Source: Acetobacter sp.
Lineage (GTDB): Bacteria > Pseudomonadota > Alphaproteobacteria > RF32 > CAG-239
Length of the DNA stretch: 27,180 nucleotides
Assembly (NCBI GenBank): GCA_023665325.1
Contig: JAMPED010000009.1
Location: 1-27,180 of the forward strand
Direction: 5' to 3'
Positions within the stretch are counted from its first letter, which is position 1; each line of letters starts with the position of its first letter. The notes under the pieces are model-generated. The model did no database searches. It had not been told where the DNA came from and saw nothing but the letters and a program-made list of their open reading frames with translations. The position numbers were made by a program, and so were the translations under genes. Positions 8,755 through 15,261 of the stretch are shown piece by piece.

Positions 8755-8912
8755 CAAAATCTCCGCAGAATATTTCTAATATAACATTCATTATATATCA
8801 TTAAAAAAAATATTCACCTCTTTTTTATCGTTTCAATGTAAAAATGTTTAAAACTTCTCTTGTCAATCAGATATTTTTTTGCTAAGCAATATTCACAAAA
8901 GAAAGGAATAAA

Positions 8913-10067
8913 ATGCAAAATTCTGTATGTCGACAATGTGGAGGTTGTGTATTTCGGGAACTGACCGAGAAACAATACCAACAAAATAAAATAGCTGATT
9001 TTCAAAAAACAATAGCTTTAATAAAAGAAAGCTCACCAGTTTATGACGCCCCAATATTTATTAAAGATGGTAGCCGAAGACGTGCAGAAATGTCTTTCGT
9101 GTATGCAAAAAAAATATTGAAAATGGGTTTTAATGAGGAAAAAACGCATAATCTGGTGGATATAACTGGTTGCACAATGTTGACGCAGGAATTAAACAAT
9201 AAATTACCCATATTCCGGTCATTTTTAGAAGAGTTTTGTTCGATTCCAATTACCTTGAAAAATAAGAAAAAAAAGGAAACAACATATATCCGAGAGGGGT
9301 CTATACAAGTATTAGCTGCAGATAATGGAATTGATATTTTACTACACATATCTGTTGAACCGTCATTAGAACATCGATTTACTGTTGCTGATTTTGTGAA
9401 TTCCCAAACAGATATTTGCCGTCTATCGTGGAAAGTTGCTGATAATACTCCAGAAACCATTGTCGAAAAAGTAGCTCCCGAGCTATATATTGCAGGATGT
9501 AGTGTGAAAATTCCGCAAGGTGTTTTTTTGCAAGCATCCAAAGCTGCTGAAACTGCAATGATTGAAAAAATGTTGTCATATATGGGAAATACTACGGGGA
9601 AAATTGCTGATTTATTTTGTGGTTTGGGTACTTTTACGTATCCTTTGGCAAAAATTAAAGGCAATGAAATAGTTGCAGCAGATTCATCTGTTTCATCTCT
9701 GACAGGTTTACAAAAAGCACTAAACGCTAATCAATTGCATAATGTTAAAGTTTTAACTCGTAATCTCTTTAAATATCCGTTTGATGCAGCAGATATGAAA
9801 GGTGTAAAAGCCATAGTTATAGACCCGCCACGAGCTGGAGCACACGAGCAATGTCGAGAGATTGCATCTCTTCCCTCAGAGAATAAACCTGAAAAAATTA
9901 TATTTGTTTCGTGCAATCCTAAAACATTTGTGTATGATGCTGAGCTGTTGATAAAAGCTGGTTACACATTTGAACGTATCACGTTGATTGATCAATTTGT
10001 ATATTCAAAACATCAAGAGCTGATAGCTCTATTTACTTATAATTCGAACCTTAATAAAGGAGCATAA
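8913..10067 (+). CDS. TrmA/RlmC/RlmD-type RNA uracil-C5 methyltransferase
   Basis: A 384-residue SAM-dependent methyltransferase. An N-terminal cysteine cluster (Cys6, Cys9, Cys12, plus the Cys in DITGCTML near residue 86) should hold a 4Fe-4S cluster. The SAM-binding motif is DLFCGLGTFTYPLA (about 231-244). DPPRAG (about 304) and VSCNPKTF (about 332), with its catalytic cysteine, complete the family signature. The family methylates C5 of uridines, either tRNA U54 or 23S rRNA sites. It begins at the cysteine cluster, so the N-terminal TRAM domain of RlmD is missing. Which RNA is modified cannot be settled. AAAGGA precedes the start. Transketolase starts four bases after its stop. Confidence 0.9.
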   Translation: MQNSVCRQCGGCVFRELTEKQYQQNKIADFQKTIALIKESSPVYDAPIFIKDGSRRRAEMSFVYAKKILKMGFNEEKTHNLVDITGCTMLTQELNNKLPIFRSFLEEFCSIPITLKNKKKKETTYIREGSIQVLAADNGIDILLHISVEPSLEHRFTVADFVNSQTDICRLSWKVADNTPETIVEKVAPELYIAGCSVKIPQGVFLQASKAAETAMIEKMLSYMGNTTGKIADLFCGLGTFTYPLAKIKGNEIVAADSSVSSLTGLQKALNANQLHNVKVLTRNLFKYPFDAADMKGVKAIVIDPPRAGAHEQCREIASLPSENKPEKIIFVSCNPKTFVYDAELLIKAGYTFERITLIDQFVYSKHQELIALFTYNSNLNKGA

Positions 10068-10071
10068 AATA

Positions 10072-12036
10072 ATGATAGAAAATTCTAAGCTGAAACAAAT
10101 GGCAAATACGATTCGTTTTCTTGCTGCAGATGCAATAAATAAATCTAATTCTGGACATCCCGGAATGCCATTAGGAATGGCAGATGTGGCAACAGTTTTA
10201 TTTGCAGAATATATAAAATTAAATCCTCAAGCTCCTAAATGGTTTGATCGAGATCGATTCGTTCTTTCAGCTGGACACGGCTCAATGTTGCTTTATTCTT
10301 TGTTATATTTAACAGGTTATGAAGATATTAGCTTAGAGGATATAAAAAACTTTCGTCAATTTGGTGCTAAAACAGCAGGTCATCCCGAATATGGTCATTT
10401 AGATGGAATTGATATGACAACAGGACCTTTAGGGCAGGGAATTTCTTCTGCTGTAGGAATGGCTCTAGCAGAAAGAATGCTAAATGCGAAATATGGTAAT
10501 GAACTTTGTGCGCACTATACATACGTTATTGCTGGTGATGGTTGTTTAATGGAGGGAATTTCTGAAGAGGCGGCTTCACTAGCTGGTCACCTGCGTTTGA
10601 ATAAACTTATTGTTTTTTGGGATAATAACAATATCACAATTGACGGTACGGTTGATAAATCAAGCTCTGTTAATCAAATCGCTCGTTTTGAAGCGATGGG
10701 ATGGAATACCATCAATATTGATGGGCATAATTACACAGAAATTCGCCGTGCTATAGAATTAGCACAGAAATCAGATAAACCAACATTGATTGCCTGCAAA
10801 ACAACTATTGGATTCGGCGCTCCAAGCAAATGTGGAACGTCAAAGTGCCACGGATCACCTTTAGGGGTGGAAGAAACAGCAGCAATGCGTAAAGCTCTAA
10901 ATTGGAGTTATAGTGAATTTGATGTTCCAACAGAAGTTTTGGCGGATTGGCGTGCTACACAACAACGCAATGAAGCATCATATAAAACGTGGGTGAACGC
11001 AGCTGCAATTGCAGGTGCTGAGTTTCATAATTTAATTGCAGGAAAACTTCCTCAGAATTGGGATAAAGCCTTAAATGAATTAAAAGTCCAATCAATTGCA
11101 GATAAAACTAAGGTTGCAACTCGTAAAGCTTCTGAGATGTGTTTAAAAGCAATTGTACCAAATGTTCCACAAATTGTTGGTGGATCAGCAGATTTAGCTG
11201 CATCAAATTTAACATTTGTTGAAGGCTTAAAAACTGTCACCAAAGATAACTATAACGGAAATAATATAATGTATGGTATTCGCGAACACGCTATGGGAGC
11301 CATAATGAACGGAATGGCACTACACGGAGGAATAATACCGTATGGTGGAACGTTTTTTGTATTTTCAGATTATTTGCGACCGTCAATGCGATTAGCAGCT
11401 TTGATGGGAATACGCGTTATTTATGTTTTAACGCACGATTCCATTGGCGTGGGTGAAGATGGTCCGACACATCAACCAATTGAACATTTGGCGTCTTATC
11501 GGGCAATGCCAAATATTTTAACGTTTCGACCGTGTGATGTGGTAGAAACAGCAGAGGCTTGGCAGATTGCTATTACGGATGACAAGCGCCCAAGTTTGTT
11601 GGCTCTTTCTCGTCAAAACTTACCTCTACTACGGACATCTGCAGAGAAAAATTTGACAGAAAAAGGTGCATATATAATTTCTCCGGCGAAAGGCGAACGA
11701 CAGGCAACACTCGTGGCAACCGGTTCAGAAGTTTCTGCAGCGGTAGAAACTCAAAAAATCTTGGCAGAAAAAGGTATAGATATAGCTGTAGTTTCAATGC
11801 CTTGTATGGAATTATTTGAAGAGCAGAGTGAAACCTACCAAATAGAAGTTTTGGGTAAGGCGCCTGTCATTAGTGTTGAAGCAGGATCGACTTTCGGTTG
11901 GAACAGATATGCGCAAAAAACAATCGGAATTGACACATTCGGTGCCTCAGCTCCAGCAGATAAACTATATGAACATTATGGTTTGACTGCAACGTGTATA
12001 GCAGAAGAAGTCGTCTCATTTTTGCACAATTGTTAA
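10072..12036 (+). CDS. tkt: transketolase
   Basis: A 654-residue full-length transketolase, the normal size. The N-terminal thiamine-diphosphate domain has SGHPGMPLGMADVA (about 28-41) and the metal-binding GDGCLMEGISEEAA (about 155-168) followed by WDNNNITIDG. The central pyrimidine-binding domain contains the YGIREHAMGA glutamate and DSIGVGEDGPTHQPIEHLA. The C-terminal domain ends the protein. It transfers two-carbon ketol units in the non-oxidative pentose phosphate pathway, linking glycolysis to ribose-5-phosphate and erythrose-4-phosphate. It lies four bases behind the methyltransferase gene with GGAG as its ribosome-binding site. A strong terminator follows it. Confidence 0.97.
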   Translation: MIENSKLKQMANTIRFLAADAINKSNSGHPGMPLGMADVATVLFAEYIKLNPQAPKWFDRDRFVLSAGHGSMLLYSLLYLTGYEDISLEDIKNFRQFGAKTAGHPEYGHLDGIDMTTGPLGQGISSAVGMALAERMLNAKYGNELCAHYTYVIAGDGCLMEGISEEAASLAGHLRLNKLIVFWDNNNITIDGTVDKSSSVNQIARFEAMGWNTINIDGHNYTEIRRAIELAQKSDKPTLIACKTTIGFGAPSKCGTSKCHGSPLGVEETAAMRKALNWSYSEFDVPTEVLADWRATQQRNEASYKTWVNAAAIAGAEFHNLIAGKLPQNWDKALNELKVQSIADKTKVATRKASEMCLKAIVPNVPQIVGGSADLAASNLTFVEGLKTVTKDNYNGNNIMYGIREHAMGAIMNGMALHGGIIPYGGTFFVFSDYLRPSMRLAALMGIRVIYVLTHDSIGVGEDGPTHQPIEHLASYRAMPNILTFRPCDVVETAEAWQIAITDDKRPSLLALSRQNLPLLRTSAEKNLTEKGAYIISPAKGERQATLVATGSEVSAAVETQKILAEKGIDIAVVSMPCMELFEEQSETYQIEVLGKAPVISVEAGSTFGWNRYAQKTIGIDTFGASAPADKLYEHYGLTATCIAEEVVSFLHNC

Positions 12037-12070
12037 AAAAAGGGGGGAAGGTTATCCTTCCCTTTTTTAA
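12035..12070 (+). terminator. intrinsic terminator after transketolase
   Basis: GGGAAGG and CCTTCCC pair around TTAT, flanked by an A-run and a T-run, directly at the transketolase stop codon. Confidence 0.85.
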
Positions 12071-12129
12071 CAAAATAGAAAGATGTTTGTGCTAGTCTTC
12101 ACATAAAATAACTTTTAAGGATAAAGCTT

Positions 12130-12978
12130 ATGAAAAACAATATGAAAACTATTTTGCTTGTAGGTGTTGCTGCTGTTGTGCTTATAGGATATGGCGCATA
12201 TAAATTGTGTAACAAAGCAGAGTTGCAAACTCCGAAGATTGAGGCTGTAAAAGGAGCACCAACAGCAACTAAGATTGATGAAAAATTTGCAACGTTAATG
12301 ACTGCTATTGGGCAAAATGCCGGAGTTGAAACTGTTGAGGTCATTATTAAAAGTGGAGCAGATGTAAATGGTACAATGCCAGATGGGATAACGCCATTGA
12401 TGCTTGCCTGCAATGAAAATGCTAATGTTGATATTGTAAAACTTCTTCTTGCCAATGGAGCTGATGCAAAAACGCAAAATAAATATGGTATAAATGCCTT
12501 AAGTATTGCTGTCTTAAATAATGTAGCTCCTGAAATTATTGAGATGTTGTTACAAAAAGGTGCTAATCCAAATGTAGAAATCAAAAAAGGCTGGACATTG
12601 CTAATGACCGCTAGTGCAGAGGGGAATTTAGGGTTAATAAAAATACTTCTTCAAAATGGTGCAGATGTGAATCAAAAAGGAAAAGATGGTCTAACTCCGC
12701 TAATGATTGCAGGAGCTAAAGTTTACCCGGAAATTATTCTTACCCTCATAGAAAATGGCGCAGCTATAAACACTAAAGATGCGTATGGAATGACTGCTTT
12801 GATGTACGCGTGTGGAGGTAACTCCAATCCGGAAATCATCAATATTTTGCTAGAAAATGGTGCTCAAGCAAAAATGAGAAATAATGATGGAAAAACAGCT
12901 TTAGATTTTGCTAAAAGAAATCCTCAGTTAATGGATAGTCCATATTATGAAAAACTTGAACAACAAACAATAAGATAA
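12130..12978 (+). CDS. membrane-anchored or exported ankyrin-repeat protein
   Basis: A 282-residue protein. The N-terminus is a hydrophobic signal anchor (residues about 6-24, ILLVGVAAVVLIGYGAYKL). About six ankyrin repeats of roughly 33 residues follow, with the classic pattern DGxTPLMxAxxxxxxxIIxxLLxxGAxxN (for example DGITPLMLA, DGLTPLMIA, YGMTALMYA, DGKTALDFA). Ankyrin repeats bind proteins. The anchor places them on the periplasmic side or, if cleaved, in the periplasm, and there is no lipobox. AAGGAT precedes the start. It has its own terminator and appears monocistronic. The partner is unknown; a host-directed effector role is possible but unsupported. Confidence 0.85.
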   Translation: MKNNMKTILLVGVAAVVLIGYGAYKLCNKAELQTPKIEAVKGAPTATKIDEKFATLMTAIGQNAGVETVEVIIKSGADVNGTMPDGITPLMLACNENANVDIVKLLLANGADAKTQNKYGINALSIAVLNNVAPEIIEMLLQKGANPNVEIKKGWTLLMTASAEGNLGLIKILLQNGADVNQKGKDGLTPLMIAGAKVYPEIILTLIENGAAINTKDAYGMTALMYACGGNSNPEIINILLENGAQAKMRNNDGKTALDFAKRNPQLMDSPYYEKLEQQTIR

Positions 12979-12992
12979 AATGATTATTTGGT

Positions 12993-13016
12993 AGGGCGGA
13001 GAACCGCCCTTTTTTG
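12993..13016 (+). terminator. intrinsic terminator after the ankyrin gene
   Basis: AGGGCGG and CCGCCCT pair around AGAA and are followed by a run of T. Confidence 0.85.
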
Positions 13017-13057
13017 TTTAAAGCTTTCAACAACAATTTATAAAGTCACAAAATTTA

Positions 13058-13086
13058 TTGCAAAAATATATAAACTCTTATATATA
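13058..13086 (+). promoter_or_regulatory. promoter of the 13148 membrane-protein gene
   Basis: TTGCAA (13058-13063) and TATATA (13081-13086) are 17 bases apart. A transcript starting near 13093 would exclude upstream in-frame starts and supports the ATG at 13148. Confidence 0.5.
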
Positions 13087-13094
13087 CTACCATT

Positions 13095-13158
13095 ATGTCT
13101 TTATAAAATTTCAAAGACATAGGACTAACAGAGTAAAGAGTGAAAAAATGTCTTTGAA
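13095..13158 (+). promoter_or_regulatory. possible translational switch in the 5' UTR
   Basis: ATGTCTTT (13095-13102) pairs with AAAGACAT (13113-13120), an 8-bp hairpin at the start of the predicted mRNA. The same middle segment, extended to TTCAAAGACAT (13110-13120), is perfectly complementary over 11 bases to ATGTCTTTGAA at 13148-13158, which is the start codon region of the gene. The two helices exclude each other, and the second would bury the start codon and loop out the ribosome-binding site. Confidence 0.45.
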
Positions 13159-13771
13159 TGAGAAAGAAAAAATGGCCTTATGGTCAGGCTTAAGAAGTTT
13201 TATATATTTACTATTAGCAATGTGTTTTATCGGATTTATTCATTATCTCGCCTCCATATATAAGGAGCAGACATTTGCAGAAAACAGCATAGTTGAAAAT
13301 ATCCAATTATCATTACTTCTTATATCTGGAATAATTTTCTTAATTCAAGGTATTTGTATAAAAGATTGGCGTCCGTTGATGTTATTTCTTGCATCATTGT
13401 GTTTTTTGGCAAGTTGCCGAGAATTAGATAAGACATTAGACGAGCTAATTTATGGTCTACGTTGGCGGGTTGGCTTTGTGTTTCCTTTGATTGCTTTTGA
13501 ATATGCTTTAAAATATAAAGAAATAACACGTCAAAATCTATTTTCATTTTTAGGTTCCTCATCGTTTTATCTGATGTTTAGTGCGTTAATAATCATCTTC
13601 CCAATTGCGCAGTGTATAGGTCATCGCCCGTTGATAGTTAATGTATTAGGGGATAATCAAATGGCTGCAACAAAAGAGTTGTTTGAAGAATGTAGCGAGG
13701 TGATGGGGTATTTCTTCATATTTTTAGCCTCAATAGAAAGCTATATAGGGTTAACCCGAAAGAAAAGTTAA
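13148..13771 (+). CDS. unknown multi-pass membrane protein
   Basis: 207 residues from the ATG at 13148 (MSLNEKEK). The frame is open further upstream, but a promoter overlaps that extension, so the shorter start is preferred; its AAAGAG site is moderate. I predict about five or six transmembrane segments. Conserved-looking polar residues lie between them: SCRELDKTLDEL after the third segment, YGLRWRVGFVFPL, and FEECSEVMGYFF near the C-terminus. Acidic and arginine residues at membrane boundaries suggest an integral-membrane enzyme or sensor, but I recognise no family and assign no function. A strong terminator follows. Confidence 0.65.
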   Translation: MSLNEKEKMALWSGLRSFIYLLLAMCFIGFIHYLASIYKEQTFAENSIVENIQLSLLLISGIIFLIQGICIKDWRPLMLFLASLCFLASCRELDKTLDELIYGLRWRVGFVFPLIAFEYALKYKEITRQNLFSFLGSSSFYLMFSALIIIFPIAQCIGHRPLIVNVLGDNQMAATKELFEECSEVMGYFFIFLASIESYIGLTRKKS

Positions 13772-13798
13772 AAAAGAGGTTTTAAACCTCTTTTTTTT
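13770..13798 (+). terminator. terminator after the unknown membrane-protein gene
   Basis: AAAAAAGAGGTTT and AAACCTCTTTTTT form a long hairpin with a T-run, overlapping the stop codon. It insulates the pilin promoter that begins at 13822. Confidence 0.85.
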
Positions 13799-13821
13799 AT
13801 AGCAGAATGATTTTTTTCTCT

Positions 13822-13849
13822 TTGACATTTTAGATTTTGTTTATATAGT
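13822..13849 (+). promoter_or_regulatory. promoter of prepilin leader element 1
   Basis: TTGACA (13822-13827) and TATAGT (13844-13849) with a 16-base spacer. Both boxes, the spacer length and much of the spacer sequence are repeated at the second element (19222-19249). Confidence 0.75.
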
Positions 13850-13855
13850 TCTAAC

Positions 13856-14099
13856 TGGATAGGCAATAGTCAATCTGGGGTGTGGAAACCTCTTTCAAAT
13901 GCGTTCGTGTAAAGACGATAATTTTGCACGCTTTCTGGTCATAGACTGGAAGGCGGCAAAATACGCTATAAATATAGCAGATATATACTTGTGGTATATA
14001 GCTATATGCAAATATGTCGCACTATGTCATTTGAGTAGTTTCCAACTTCCAGTCGCCTTAATGGCGGCTTTTTTATTATGCATAGTTGGAGATATTGTG
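13856..14099 (+). ncRNA. conserved structured leader element, copy 1 (candidate attenuator)
   Basis: Predicted transcribed leader upstream of prepilin 1, homologous to 19006-19215. It contains identical runs of 30 nt (13907-13936) and 26 nt (13944-13969) shared with copy 2. Main hairpin: ATTTTGC (13921-13927) with GCAAAAT (13956-13962), and GCTTTCTGGTC (13930-13940) with GACTGGAAGGC (13944-13954). The inner 3' arm can instead pair with CTTCCAGTC at 14046-14054, which overlaps the terminator stem at 14052-14068. An extra stem at about 13972-14006 is specific to this copy. This stretch explains the 328-base gap between coding regions. I know of no named RNA family that it matches. Confidence 0.72.
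14052..14074 (+). terminator. attenuator-type terminator before prepilin 1
   Basis: GTCGCC (14052-14057) pairs with GGCGGC (14063-14068), followed by six T. It ends 25 bases before the prepilin start codon, so transcripts must read through it to express the gene. Its 5' arm overlaps the segment complementary to the upstream hairpin. Confidence 0.7.
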
Positions 14100-14765
14100 A
14101 TGAAAATAAATGAACAAGGGCGCTCAATGATCGAAATGTTAGGAGTGTTAGCAGTTGTCGGAATTTTATCAGTGAGTGGAATTTCAAGTTTTTCAACAGC
14201 TATGGAAAAGTATCGTATGAATCAAAGCTTAATCCAAATAAAAAGCCTTTTAGATGTAGTATATGTATATGCTAGGCAATGGCGTATAAAACCAGCAGGA
14301 AATGACAAAATAACACTTATTCCATATATAAAAGCAATTGATAGTGTGCCAGAGGGGATGCAAGAAATAAAAGGAATAACAGCAAATGATATGCTTCTAA
14401 AAAATTCTTATGAAAGCTATATTAGAGTATATATAAATGGTAGTAAATACTACCACCAAACTATGTTTACAATTAACGGCACAACAGCTTGGGAAGCAAA
14501 TATCGAAGCAATAAATAAGAAAAACTTAATTACTTATTGTGCACAAATACTTGAAAGTATTCAGCAAATATATAGAGAAAGCCCAAAAGCATTTTGTTAT
14601 ATATATTTTCGATGCCGTCCTAATGGTTTCCCTGTTACAAACTTAACAGAAAAACAATATAACTTTCAAACAATGAATATTGGAGAAATATCTAGCTTAT
14701 GTACGCAATACATAACAGACAAAGGTGGCTTTTTTATTCAAGCTTGTTTTAATAATACTAACTAA
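14100..14765 (+). CDS. prepilin-like protein 1 (GRSMIEML family)
   Basis: 221 residues from the ATG at 14100, which has GGAG eight bases upstream. The frame stays open back to 13899, but that part is the conserved leader RNA and is rejected as coding. A type IV prepilin signal is clear: a short leader MKINEQG, the cleavage site G|RSMIE with Glu at +5, then the hydrophobic helix MLGVLAVVGILSVSGI. A variable C-terminal globular domain follows with several cysteines (YCAQ, FCYIYFRCR, SLCTQ, QACF) likely to form disulfides. Position +1 is Arg rather than the usual Phe. Likely a minor pilin or pseudopilin; no pilus assembly genes are in the window. Its stop overlaps the stop of the convergent deaminase gene by 3 bases. 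Confidence 0.85.
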   Translation: MKINEQGRSMIEMLGVLAVVGILSVSGISSFSTAMEKYRMNQSLIQIKSLLDVVYVYARQWRIKPAGNDKITLIPYIKAIDSVPEGMQEIKGITANDMLLKNSYESYIRVYINGSKYYHQTMFTINGTTAWEANIEAINKKNLITYCAQILESIQQIYRESPKAFCYIYFRCRPNGFPVTNLTEKQYNFQTMNIGEISSLCTQYITDKGGFFIQACFNNTN

Positions 14766-15250
14766 TATTGTCCTGAAATCGAAAACTTTTTATACCATTT
14801 ATTCATCACTTCGACAGCTTCATCTCTGCATTCCGGAATTGCTGTTGCATAAACCCCATCTTTTAAAAGCTTATACAAGTCATCATCTCTAAAACCAATA
14901 TTTGCTGCGTCTTCTCTCGTGGCGGCAAAATAAATTGTTTTAATATTTGCCCATTTTGCCGTCATCAAACACATAGGGCAAGGCTCGCAACTTGTATATA
15001 ACACACAGTCAGATAAATCCCACGTGTTAAGAATACGACAAGCTTCACGAATAGTATAAACTTCACCGTGTGCAGAAGGATCATTATTTACTAAAACGTG
15101 ATTACATCCTTCAGCAATCTTTTTTCCATCCTTATAGATAACGGAGCCAAAAGGACCACCAATAGGAGATTGAACATCATTTTCTAAAGCTGTTGCAGAC
15201 ATCGCAATCGCTTCACGCATTGCTGCAACATCAACTGCATCATAACTCAT
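14762..15250 (-). CDS. guanine deaminase-like cytidine-deaminase-fold enzyme
   Basis: A 162-residue zinc hydrolase closely resembling Bacillus GuaD. Zinc ligands are His61 (in AHGEV), Cys91 and Cys94 (in SCEPCPMC), with Glu63 as the proton shuttle. IGGPFGSVIYKDG and NNDPSAHGEV are typical of this group, and the C-terminus ends in a tyrosine as in GuaD. The common HAE triad reads HGE here, which leaves the ligands intact. The probable reaction is guanine to xanthine in purine salvage. A tRNA adenosine deaminase or another nucleobase deaminase is the alternative. It is last in the prepilin 2-recO-parC run, 11 bases behind parC, and converges on prepilin 1 with no terminator between. Confidence 0.85.
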   Translation of the reverse strand: MSYDAVDVAAMREAIAMSATALENDVQSPIGGPFGSVIYKDGKKIAEGCNHVLVNNDPSAHGEVYTIREACRILNTWDLSDCVLYTSCEPCPMCLMTAKWANIKTIYFAATREDAANIGFRDDDLYKLLKDGVYATAIPECRDEAVEVMNKWYKKFSISGQY

Positions 15251-15261
15251 CTTTACTAATC

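Noticed and set aside
13058..13147. Upstream extension of the unknown membrane protein to 13058
   Set aside because: A good promoter (13058-13086) and an inverted repeat lie inside the extension, and the extension sequence has no membrane or domain character.
13899..14099. 67-residue N-terminal extension of prepilin 1
   Set aside because: It coincides with the conserved leader RNA, lacks a ribosome-binding site, would place a long segment before a prepilin signal, and is not an open frame in the second copy.
13856..14765. Diversity-generating retroelement or retron using the leader as template
   Set aside because: No reverse transcriptase in the window, and the repeats are upstream of the genes rather than template/variable pairs.
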